From Accumulibacter sp. (GTDB lineage: Bacteria > Pseudomonadota > Gammaproteobacteria > Burkholderiales > Rhodocyclaceae), in contig NZ_JAPUVI010000023.1 in the NCBI RefSeq assembly GCF_029255285.1, positions 1 to 64,000 on the forward strand: a stretch of DNA of 64,000 nt, in the 5' to 3' direction. Each line of letters begins with the position of its first letter. Position 1 is the stretch's first letter. The translations under genes and the position numbers were made by a program. A model generated the notes under the pieces. That model was not told where the DNA came from. It saw only the letters and a list, made by a program, of their open reading frames with translations, and made no database searches. This document shows positions 1 to 7,319 of this stretch, in pieces.

Positions 1-2385
1 CAATAGATGTTCTTCAGTAGCGCCCAGTGACTGAATGCGCAGATGCTGAACCATCAGCGTGCCAGTCTGACCTCGCAGGGCTTCGATCACCGACACTTTG
101 GCCCCGTAGGCCTCATAGTTGAGCACCAGCTTGCTCGGAGGCAACGTCGCCCGCTGGGCATAGTCAATCAAGCCTTGCGCGAGTGGGTGCGCCATGCGGT
201 AGATGTGCGCATCTTCGCTCCGACGCGGCAGTTCGTAACGGCCCAATGGAATCGTGGTCGCGTTTCCGTCCTGCACGCCGTCGGGCAAGCTGCTGAGTTG
301 AAAACCCGTATCGTCTTCATCAAAGCTGGCGTGCCCGTTGAGAGCGGCACGCGTGAAGCGCATCAACAGGCGTTCCAGCCTGCCGAGCGAGGCACGGGCA
401 TCCATGTTGCGCAGGCGCAGCCGCTCCTGCACGTCTTCGTCGAAGTTTTCCAGCAGCACCTTGCGGGCGTTGAGCATGGCGTCGGAAATCTCGCCCGCCA
501 GATCGAGTTGCAGTTGCTCGAAGGCGGTATGAATGGCCTCGGGGTGGCGGCAGGTCTGGTATATCTCGGCAATGCGGCGCTCGAAATCGACGCCGGACTC
601 CACGGCACCCAGCACTTCATCGCTGGCCCCGAAGACGCCATCGAATAGCTGGAACTTCTGCGCCAGCAGTTCATAGACGCGCCGGTCGGCGTCGTTGTCC
701 CGGTTCAGGAAGTTGACGACGACAACATCGTACTTCTGGCCGTAGCGGTGACAACGCCCGATACGCTGTTCGATCCTTTGCGGGTTCCACGGCAGGTCAT
801 AGTTGATGACCATCGAGCAGAACTGAAGGTTGATGCCCTCCGCGCCGGCCTCGGTGGCGATCATGATGCGGCCCTGCTCTCGGAAGTAGTCGACCAGCGC
901 GGCACGGGTGTCGGCAGTGCGCGAGCCGGATACCCGGCCGGTGCCGGCATGCCGGGCAATCCACTCGGCGTAGATTTCCTTGGCCTTGGCATCGGTGTTG
1001 CTGCCGTTGAAAAGCACCACGCCGGAGCCATGTGCGGTGCCTGCCAGAAGCTTGAGCAAGTATTCCTGCGTGCGGCGGGACTCGGTAAAGACGATGGCCT
1101 TTTTCGCTGCGCCGAGTTCGTCCAGCTTTTTGAACGCGACATCGAGGGCTTGCAGCAACGCGGTACCCTTGGCGTTCTCCGTGATCGAAATGGCCAGATT
1201 GCGGAACGATTCGAGTTCGCCCACTTCGGCCCGGATGGCGGAAATCTCTGCGGCGGTCGATACCTTGGTGCTGGCCTCGACAGCGGTACCCAACTCGTCA
1301 GCCAGTTCGTCGAGGGCTTCGTAGTCCTGGTCGAGTTCGCCGGCAAGGTCGGTCGTCGCGGCTTTCTCGTCGAGCGTCTGGCCGAGTCGTTTGATGAGCG
1401 TTTCCAGTGCCCCGGCAATGGCGAAGGTCGACGACGCCAGCAGCTTGCGCAGGACCAGCGTTATCAGTTGCCGCTGGCTGTTGGGCAGCGCGTACAACGA
1501 TGGCCGTTGCAGGAATTCCGAGACATAGTTGTAGAGCGTGGTTTCGTCGGCACCGGGTACGAACTCTTGCAGCATCGGAATGCGCCGGGTGTATTTGACG
1601 TAGGCCTCCACCTGTCGGCGCAATGTGCGTTTACAGATCGGAGCAATGCGGTTCTTCAGCGCATCGAAGCCGGCGACATCCTTGAGTTGTCCGAATTGGG
1701 CACGGAAGCTATCCAGATCGCCGAACACGCGCTCGTCGACAAAGCTGACCAGTCCGTACAGTTCCAGCAAGGAATTCTGGAGCGGCGTTGCCGTCAGCAA
1801 GACCTTGTGCGGCAGTGTCAGTGCATCGCGCAGGAGGCGGGCCGTCTTGTTTTCCGGCTTATAGACGTTGCGCAGGCGGTGTGCTTCGTCGATGACCACC
1901 AAGTCCCACGGTACGGACTGCACGTCCTTGGCTTTGACCGCCGCGAACTGATACGAGCAGATGAGTGCCGTGGCGCCGTTGCCTGCGAGGTCGAACGGGT
2001 TTGTCGCACCGTTCTTGATGGCCTGCCGGTAGGACTTGGCTTCAAGCAGGCCAGCGGCGATACCGAACTTGTCCGCCAGTTCCTGATGCCACTGCTTGCG
2101 CAGGTTGGCTGGGGTAATGACCAGAATGCGGCGCTTGTGCTCGGCCCATTTCTGCGCGATCAGCAAGCCGGCTTCGATGGTTTTGCCGAGACCGACCTCG
2201 TCGGCAAGGATGACACCCTTTGACAGCGGGTTGCTCGTGGCGAACAGCGCGGCGTCGATCTGGTGCGGGTTCAAGTCGACTTGAGCATCCAGCAACGCAC
2301 CGGCAACGCGGTCCATGGAATTGGACGCGGCACGGCGGGTCAATTGATGCGCGAAATACGCTAGCTGGTGCGGGCTGTAGCTCAT
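1..2385 (-). CDS. SNF2/RapA-like DEAH helicase (3' end beyond window)
   Basis: Open from an ATG at 2385 down to the window edge, giving the first 795 residues. Visible superfamily 2 motifs: Walker A DEVGLGKT at about residues 62-69, DEAH at about 166-169, and motif VI QRIGRCHRYGQ at about residues 530-550, preceded by VINYDLPWNP. This set and spacing is characteristic of SNF2/RapA-like ATPases that translocate on DNA. The part after motif VI is a long helical region without a motif I can name. Large helicases of this type are frequent in defence and restriction-modification islands; the adjacent toxin-antitoxin genes fit an accessory locus, but the partner genes lie outside the window. The function is inferred from motifs only. 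Long plus-strand open frames over this region are antisense shadows. Confidence 0.9.
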   Translation of the reverse strand, partial: MSYSPHQLAYFAHQLTRRAASNSMDRVAGALLDAQVDLNPHQIDAALFATSNPLSKGVILADEVGLGKTIEAGLLIAQKWAEHKRRILVITPANLRKQWHQELADKFGIAAGLLEAKSYRQAIKNGATNPFDLAGNGATALICSYQFAAVKAKDVQSVPWDLVVIDEAHRLRNVYKPENKTARLLRDALTLPHKVLLTATPLQNSLLELYGLVSFVDERVFGDLDSFRAQFGQLKDVAGFDALKNRIAPICKRTLRRQVEAYVKYTRRIPMLQEFVPGADETTLYNYVSEFLQRPSLYALPNSQRQLITLVLRKLLASSTFAIAGALETLIKRLGQTLDEKAATTDLAGELDQDYEALDELADELGTAVEASTKVSTAAEISAIRAEVGELESFRNLAISITENAKGTALLQALDVAFKKLDELGAAKKAIVFTESRRTQEYLLKLLAGTAHGSGVVLFNGSNTDAKAKEIYAEWIARHAGTGRVSGSRTADTRAALVDYFREQGRIMIATEAGAEGINLQFCSMVINYDLPWNPQRIEQRIGRCHRYGQKYDVVVVNFLNRDNDADRRVYELLAQKFQLFDGVFGASDEVLGAVESGVDFERRIAEIYQTCRHPEAIHTAFEQLQLDLAGEISDAMLNARKVLLENFDEDVQERLRLRNMDARASLGRLERLLMRFTRAALNGHASFDEDDTGFQLSSLPDGVQDGNATTIPLGRYELPRRSEDAHIYRMAHPLAQGLIDYAQRATLPPSKLVLNYEAYGAKVSVIEALRGQTGTLMVQHLRIQSLGATEEHLL

Positions 2386-2434
2386 TGCTTGTCGTTTTTA
2401 TTCCCTGTATGACGGATAGTACTATGGCGTCGGC

Positions 2435-2824
2435 CTACCGCCCCCAATGCCCCTCGAAGTCGAAGGAAAGTTGCCGCTGATGCCAGATGGCGAGAAGGTA
2501 AGTCGCGTCGCCAATCGGCGCGTAGAGCAGCAGGTAATCCTTGAGGACGTATTCGCGCAGCGCCTCCGGGTCTGATGTCAGCGCCAACAACTTTGCGCGG
2601 AGCGTCGCCAAGGCATTGGTGGTCTCGACGGAGCGCGCTTGCCGGGCCAAAAACGGTCTGCCCATTCCCGGAAAACGCTCAAGGTTGGGGATCACCGTAT
2701 CGAGCAGTTCATCCAGCAAGCCGTCGAAGGCCTGCGGTGCTTCCACTTCGGTCAGGAAAAGCTCGATGCCTTCGAGGTTGCGCTCGAAATTCGCGGTGAA
2801 TTTGACGACAGGTATTCTTGCCAT
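2435..2824 (-). CDS. RelE/ParE-family toxin
   Basis: 129 residues beginning MARIPVVKFTANFERNLEGI, with the late motif REYVLKDYLLLYAPIGD and a C-terminal LLAIWHQRQLSFDFEGHW typical of the RelE/ParE fold, in which the toxin ends in a beta-sheet after a conserved arginine/lysine-containing core. Members act as ribosome-dependent mRNA interferases or gyrase poisons; the sequence alone does not say which. The start codon overlaps the end of the upstream frame by 73 nt, so translation is probably coupled to the gene before it. The protein is somewhat longer than the typical 90-100 residues. It is last in a three-gene operon whose first gene encodes a Phd/YefM antitoxin. Confidence 0.85.
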   Translation of the reverse strand: MARIPVVKFTANFERNLEGIELFLTEVEAPQAFDGLLDELLDTVIPNLERFPGMGRPFLARQARSVETTNALATLRAKLLALTSDPEALREYVLKDYLLLYAPIGDATYLLAIWHQRQLSFDFEGHWGR

Positions 2825-3172
2825 GCTTGTTGCCGTTCCTCGTCTGTATCCCAGGTTGCTCGGTAAGCATCGACGTAGGACGCCGTCGCTGCCGGGTCAA
2901 TGTCCCAACAGTGGCGACACAGCCGACGGTAGAGTTCGAGCGCAGGTGCCAAGCCGCAATAGCTGAGCAGGCCATCGAGGGTTTGTTCGACAGGCCGTTT
3001 GTCCTGGCTGCGGGTGCGCAACATGGCCTCAACGAGGGGCGCACTCGCGCACCGCCTGTTGATTGATGGCTGCGATTTCGGCGGCAAGCTGCGCGATGCT
3101 ATCCGGTATCGGATCAACTGCCACGCCAACAGCCCTTGAATACGGTTCCGCGAAACCGGTGATCTCGACCAA
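2752..3172 (-). pseudogene. Middle gene of toxin-antitoxin operon, frameshifted
   Basis: The reading frame starts at a TTG directly after the antitoxin TAA (sequence TAATTG), runs as MVEITGFAEPYSRAVGVAVD and stays convincing to AVRECAPR, where it stops near 3032. A second frame then carries VEAMLRTRSQDKRPVEQTLD through to a stop at 2752, inside the toxin start. The two frames join if one base is removed at the four-G run 3036-3039 (CCCC on the coding strand), giving about 139 residues. Both halves have protein-like composition and no alternative explanation. I do not recognise the family. Either a real inactivating insertion or a sequencing error in the homopolymer is possible. An open-frame caller would instead place a 125-residue TTG-start frame at 2752-3129. 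Confidence 0.6.
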
Positions 3173-3463
3173 TTACGCGCTACGCGGACGCTTGAGGGCG
3201 GCAGTGGCGCTACGGGCGTCCTTCACCTTGCCAGCCGCAACATCGTCGAGCCCCTTGGAAGCGTCGGCGATCAGCAGCAGGTGAATGCGCTCACGCTCCA
3301 ACTGGTGGTAGTAGTCCAAACGGTTGGCGTCGATCAGGGCGATGTAACTCTCGCCGTTCTTGGTGATGATCTTCTCGGCGCCGCCCTTGACCTCTTCAGC
3401 CAGTTCGGAGAAGTTCGCTCGGGCGTGCGAGAGAGGAATGACGTCGCTTGCGGAAATACCCAT
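3173..3463 (-). CDS. Phd/YefM-family antitoxin
   Basis: 96 residues. The N-terminal half, IPLSHARANFSELAEEVKGG followed by EKIITKNGESYIALID, is the standard Phd/YefM DNA-binding and dimerisation domain; the charged C-terminal half is the usual toxin-binding tail. It neutralises the RelE/ParE toxin encoded two frames downstream and should repress its own promoter. The ATG at 3463 is preceded by AAAGGAGG at about 3470-3477, a strong ribosome binding site, and by an inverted repeat at 3486-3507 that is a good candidate operator. Its stop codon touches the TTG start of the middle gene. Confidence 0.88.
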   Translation of the reverse strand: MGISASDVIPLSHARANFSELAEEVKGGAEKIITKNGESYIALIDANRLDYYHQLERERIHLLLIADASKGLDDVAAGKVKDARSATAALKRPRSA

Positions 3464-3485
3464 GATGGCCTCCTTTGTCGCACAC

Positions 3486-3507
3486 GATGTGCAGTATTTT
3501 GTACATC
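3486..3507. promoter_or_regulatory. Candidate antitoxin operator (inverted repeat)
   Basis: GATGTGC and GTACATC form a 7-bp inverted repeat with one mismatch around an 8-nt AT-rich spacer, 23 bp upstream of the antitoxin start codon. Phd/YefM proteins bind such palindromes to autoregulate. The position and symmetry are seen; binding is inference. Confidence 0.45.
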
Positions 3508-4291
3508 ATACGCTTCGACAGTCAGAGGCGAAAGTCGAACCGGATCGGCTCCTTCAGGCGGTTGGCCGGGAAATGACGGAATACAGACGGCCCGCGATAT
3601 GGCGATCCCGCGCGTCAAAGACATCGAATAGCGGGGTGTCGTCCCTGTAGCGGTTGATCCATTCTTCGTTTGAGAACGCCATCACCAAGTCCGCTTCGCG
3701 CTGGAGATGGCCCTATCAAGGGAGGTGGCCCCGACCTGCCACGAAATCGAGAAGCTCGGGATCGCGGTGCGTACATGCTGGCTGAAGTTGATCGAGCAGG
3801 CAGGGTTGATGGTGTGTTCGGTGCTCGCCTTCCCGGCCGTTCCCGGTGGCCTGACGAAAATGACGTGACGGCCGATCTCGGTTTCTGGGTCGATGAAGCT
3901 CCAATGGGCGAGGAGTCTGGCAATCAGGCGGTCGTCCATGAACGAGTACGGGTCATTTCAACCGGGGGAAGCGGCATGAAACTTTGCAGCACAACGCCAA
4001 GAACCACGGCGGCTCTGGCGCGTCTGATGAAACAGGAGCCTGTTGTCGCCGAATATGGGAAAATGCCTATTTATCACTAGGTTTAGGCGCGTCTTTCATC
4101 CGAAAAGTAGGCAGGCGGTTTCGGCAATGGTCGATGACGGCATCGGCGACGGTATCCGACGTAAGGCAGCGACAACTACCGCACGGATATGGCATCGTGA
4201 CACTATTGAACGTAATCGCACGCCACTGTGAACGCCAGCTTGGCGCATCCGCCACCGACGAACAGATATCCATTGCTTGGAGAAACACCGA
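3508..4291. other. Degenerate intergenic region, no confident gene
   Basis: About 0.8 kb without a gene I can support. On the minus strand an 85-codon frame (3682-3939, MDDRLIARLLAHWSFIDPET at its start) and a second frame at 3568-3700 (with MAFSNEEWINRYRDDTPLFD) have protein-like composition but lie in different frames, separated by a stop at 3682. They may be the two parts of one decayed gene. I do not recognise either. Frames on the plus strand here look like shadows. The stretch from 4080 to 4291 shows nothing recognisable. Confidence 0.4.
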
Positions 4292-5248
4292 ATGAACGAG
4301 CAGGAACAGAGGGCCATCCTCACGCTCAGCCTGATGGCGGCATTTGCCGACGGCAGCAAGGACGAGGCCGAGCGCACCGAGCTAAAACGCATCGCCGAAG
4401 CGCTGGATGGCGAGGCATCGATCAACTTGGCGGCACTCTATCAGGACGTGCTCCTCAAACGGGTATCGATGTCCTCGGCCGCGGCGATGCTGAGTTCACC
4501 GGAAGCCCGCCAGCTGGCTTTTGAAATGGCCGTTTGCGTATGCGACGCCGACGGCGTTCAATCGGGGCCCGAACAGGCTTTTCTCGCCGATCTGCGCCGC
4601 GCGCTGGCGCTCGACGCCGAGCAGTCGGCCGCCTATTCCCGACAGGCGGAAGCCATCGCCTCCTTGCCGGTCGCCGCTTCGCCGGGCGAGAGCGCGCCGT
4701 CGATACCGGCCAGTGGCTATGCGTCTACGATGAGCGACGCGGAGATCGACAAGCTGATCCTGAATGCCGCGATCCTCAATGGAGCGCTCGAACTGCTTCC
4801 CGAATCGCTGTCGACGATGGCGATCATCCCGCTGCAGATGAAGCTCGTCTATCGCATCGGCAAGTCCTACGGTTTCGAGCTCGATCGCGGTCACATCAAG
4901 GATTTCCTGGCCACGCTCGGCGTCGGCCTGACTTCGCAGTACCTCGAACAGGCCGGGCGCAAACTACTCGGCGGCTTGCTCGGCAAGCTCGGCGGCGGTC
5001 TGCTCGGCGGTCTCGGCAAGCAGGCGGTGAGTTCGGGCATGAGTTTCGCCAGCACTTACGCGCTCGGTCATGTCGCTCGGCGCTACTATGCCTCGGGTCG
5101 CAGCTTCTCGGCACCGATGCTGCGCGAGAGCTTCGACAGCGTGCTCGGCGAAGCGAAAGGTCTGCAGGCGAGGTACTGGCCCGAGATCCAAGCCAAGGCG
5201 CGCACGCTGGATACGGCGAAAGTCATCGAAATGGTCAGACAGGGCTGA
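4292..5248 (+). CDS. TerB-like and DUF697 (YcjF-type) domain protein
   Basis: 318 residues. Residues about 1-125 ([20 protein letters not shown], with acidic residues spaced along helices) resemble the TerB tellurite-resistance/DUF533 fold, a helical domain with metal-binding acidic positions. Residues about 145-260 ([20 protein letters not shown], then a glycine-rich segment [20 protein letters not shown]) match DUF697, a membrane-associated domain found in YcjF and GTPase-linked proteins. The ATG at 4292 is chosen over an in-frame TTG at 4277 because GGAG at 4279-4282 sits at the right distance. Probably a stress-associated envelope protein; no specific role can be given. Confidence 0.75.
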   Translation: MNEQEQRAILTLSLMAAFADGSKDEAERTELKRIAEALDGEASINLAALYQDVLLKRVSMSSAAAMLSSPEARQLAFEMAVCVCDADGVQSGPEQAFLADLRRALALDAEQSAAYSRQAEAIASLPVAASPGESAPSIPASGYASTMSDAEIDKLILNAAILNGALELLPESLSTMAIIPLQMKLVYRIGKSYGFELDRGHIKDFLATLGVGLTSQYLEQAGRKLLGGLLGKLGGGLLGGLGKQAVSSGMSFASTYALGHVARRYYASGRSFSAPMLRESFDSVLGEAKGLQARYWPEIQAKARTLDTAKVIEMVRQG

Positions 5249-5315
5249 TTTTCTCTCGGCAGCCAAGCACGCTGCCGCATGCGTCGAAGTTGGATTTCCT
5301 GTCCGGACGCCTCCG

Positions 5316-6869
5316 ATGTTGACCTTCGATAATCGCTTCCTGCGCGAACTGCCGGGAGACCCCGATCTGCGCAATGAACCGCGGCAGGTCTTCGGGGCCT
5401 GCTGGTCGCCGGTCGCGCCGACGCCGGTGGCGGCGCCATCACTGCTCGTCTATTCGCGCGAGATGGCCGCCGAGCTCGGCTTGAACGAGGAGGCGATGGC
5501 GGCCCCCGAGTTGCTGGCGGCATTGGCCGGCAATGGCCTTCTGCCGGGCATGGTCAGCTACGCCACTTGTTACGGCGGTCATCAGTTCGGACAGTGGGTC
5601 GGACAGTTGGGCGACGGCCGGGCGATCCTGCTTGGCGAAGCGATCAGCCGACAGGGGCAGCGCCTGGAATTGCAGATCAAGGGGGCTGGCCCGACGCCGT
5701 ATTCGCGGCGGGCTGACGGCAGGGCGGTGCTCCGTTCGTCGATTCGCGAGTTCCTGTGCAGTGAAGCGATGCATCACCTGGGCGTGCCGACGACACGTGC
5801 CCTCAGCCTCGTCGGCACCGGAGAAACGGTCGTGCGCGACATGTTCTACGACGGCCACCCGGTCGCTGAACCGGGCGCGGTGGTTTGCCGGGTCGCCCCT
5901 TCCTTCACCCGCTTCGGGCATTTCGAGCTGCTCGCGGCGCGTGGCGAGTACGCCTTGCTTCGACGTCTGGTCGATTTCACGATCGCGCGCGACTTTCCCG
6001 AAATGCTGGTCGATGGCCAACCTGAATTGTCCCGGTGGTTCCTCGAAATCTGCCGACGCACCGCCCACCTGATGGTGCATTGGATGCGCGTCGGCTTCGT
6101 ACACGGCGTGATGAACACCGACAACATGTCGATTCTCGGTTTGACGATCGACTACGGTCCCTATGGCTGGGTGGACAATTTCGATCCCGGCTGGACACCC
6201 AACACGACCGACGCGTCGAGTCGGCGCTACTGCTTTGCGCGGCAACCGGCGATCGCGCGCTGGAACCTCGAGCGGCTGGCCGACGCGCTGGCCGGGCTGA
6301 TGCCCGATCCGGAAGCCTTGGCGGTTGCCATCGAGCACTACGATCACGTCTATGCCAGCGAGTTCTGCCGGGCCTTCGCCGCCAAGCTCGGTTTGCGCGA
6401 CTGGCGGCATGACGATAGCGATCTGCTCGAGGATCTGTTCGAACTGATGCGGCTCTCGGAAATCGACATGACCGAGTTTTTCCGCAGCCTGGCGCGCCTG
6501 GATATCGAAAATCCCTCGCCCGATGTCGTACAAGGCGCTTTCTATCGGGAGGACCTGCGCCGGCGCTTTACCGGCGACCTGGCGCGCTGGCTTATCCGTT
6601 ACGCGGCTCGCTTGCGACACGATGGGCAGCCGGCGGAACAGCGCGCGGCGCAGATGAACGATTGCAACCCACGCTACGTCCTGCGAAACTATCTGGCGCA
6701 GCAGGCGATAGACCTCGCCGAGCGAGGGGATGCGCAAATGATTTACGACCTGCTGGACGTTCTGCGCCGCCCTTATGAGGAACAGGCCGGGCGCCAGGCA
6801 TTCAGCGCCAAGCGACCCGACTGGGCAAGACACAGAGCAGGTTGTTCGATGCTGTCGTGCAGCTCCTGA
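5316..6869 (+). CDS. selO: Protein adenylyltransferase SelO (YdiU)
   Basis: 517 residues. SelO is a kinase-fold enzyme that transfers AMP from ATP to Ser, Thr or Tyr hydroxyls of target proteins and has a role in redox homeostasis. Family landmarks are clear: [18 protein letters not shown], then [20 protein letters not shown], and the metal/active-site region [20 protein letters not shown] with the following WVDNFDP. The C-terminus ends CSS; in the family this antepenultimate position is Cys in most bacteria and selenocysteine in animal SELENOO. The ATG at 5316 gives [15 protein letters not shown], matching the usual N-terminus; the frame is open further upstream, but that part overlaps the preceding gene and is not protein-like. 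Slightly longer than the E. coli protein (about 480). Confidence 0.95.
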   Translation: MLTFDNRFLRELPGDPDLRNEPRQVFGACWSPVAPTPVAAPSLLVYSREMAAELGLNEEAMAAPELLAALAGNGLLPGMVSYATCYGGHQFGQWVGQLGDGRAILLGEAISRQGQRLELQIKGAGPTPYSRRADGRAVLRSSIREFLCSEAMHHLGVPTTRALSLVGTGETVVRDMFYDGHPVAEPGAVVCRVAPSFTRFGHFELLAARGEYALLRRLVDFTIARDFPEMLVDGQPELSRWFLEICRRTAHLMVHWMRVGFVHGVMNTDNMSILGLTIDYGPYGWVDNFDPGWTPNTTDASSRRYCFARQPAIARWNLERLADALAGLMPDPEALAVAIEHYDHVYASEFCRAFAAKLGLRDWRHDDSDLLEDLFELMRLSEIDMTEFFRSLARLDIENPSPDVVQGAFYREDLRRRFTGDLARWLIRYAARLRHDGQPAEQRAAQMNDCNPRYVLRNYLAQQAIDLAERGDAQMIYDLLDVLRRPYEEQAGRQAFSAKRPDWARHRAGCSMLSCSS

Positions 6870-6891
6870 GTTTGGCGACCGCTGCTCGCGC

Positions 6892-6897
6892 TAGAAT
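6892..6897 (+). promoter_or_regulatory. Possible -10 box (TAGAAT)
   Basis: TAGAAT 49 bp upstream of the TIGR02647-type gene. Similar CTAGAAT strings sit upstream of rpe (15941-15947) and the DUF808 gene (52627-52633). No good -35 box is visible at 17 bp, so this is tentative. Confidence 0.25.
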
Positions 6898-6940
6898 GTA
6901 GTCTCCCGGAACCACCGGTACCGTCGAACAAGGAATTGCC

Positions 6941-7204
6941 ATGCCCTTTACGCCCGACCTGGTCGATGAACTCAACACTCTGATCCATTTTGATCTGGCG
7001 AGCACACAGCAGGGAATCAAGATTCACAAGACTGCCAGCCCGGAAATCATCGCCGCAACGCGCCGACTGCACGATAAGGGTTTGCTGACGCAGGTGGACG
7101 GCGGCTATCTCACCAGCCTCGGCCGGGATGCGGTGGAACATGTACACGCCGCGCTGACCATCCTCACGTCGCTTCCCCTGGCACGCCCGATCGACGCTTC
7201 GTGA
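6941..7204 (+). CDS. TIGR02647 family small protein
   Basis: 87 residues, MPFTPDLVDELNTLIHFDLA at the start and HDKGLLTQVDGGYLTSLGRD in the middle. This strongly resembles the conserved gammaproteobacterial/betaproteobacterial family TIGR02647, described as putative DNA-binding. The architecture suggests a small winged-helix-like fold. No partner can be deduced; it stands alone between selO and the patatin gene. Confidence 0.8.
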   Translation: MPFTPDLVDELNTLIHFDLASTQQGIKIHKTASPEIIAATRRLHDKGLLTQVDGGYLTSLGRDAVEHVHAALTILTSLPLARPIDAS

Positions 7205-7319
7205 ACGGAGACATGAGCTGTAGGGGCAACGCCGAGCTGAACAAGCGGGCGTTCCCGGGATGGATGGCCTGTGGCTGGCTATCGGGTTCGGCCGGCCGGG
7301 CAATGACAAGGATGCAGGC

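Noticed and set aside
748-2223. 491-codon plus-strand open frame
   Set aside because: It lies antisense to the helicase, whose minus-strand frame has Walker A, DEAH and motif VI; the plus-strand translation has no recognisable family and is a GC-rich shadow.
2709-3044. 111-codon minus-strand frame overlapping the toxin-antitoxin middle gene
   Set aside because: The two-frame reconstruction explains the region better: the upstream part continues directly from the antitoxin stop and both halves are protein-like.
3984-4295. 103-codon plus-strand frame upstream of the TerB-like gene
   Set aside because: No ribosome binding site, no recognisable motif, and it overlaps the real start region of the next gene.
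5439-6833. 464-codon minus-strand open frame opposite selO
   Set aside because: Mirror frame; the SelO translation contains all family motifs.
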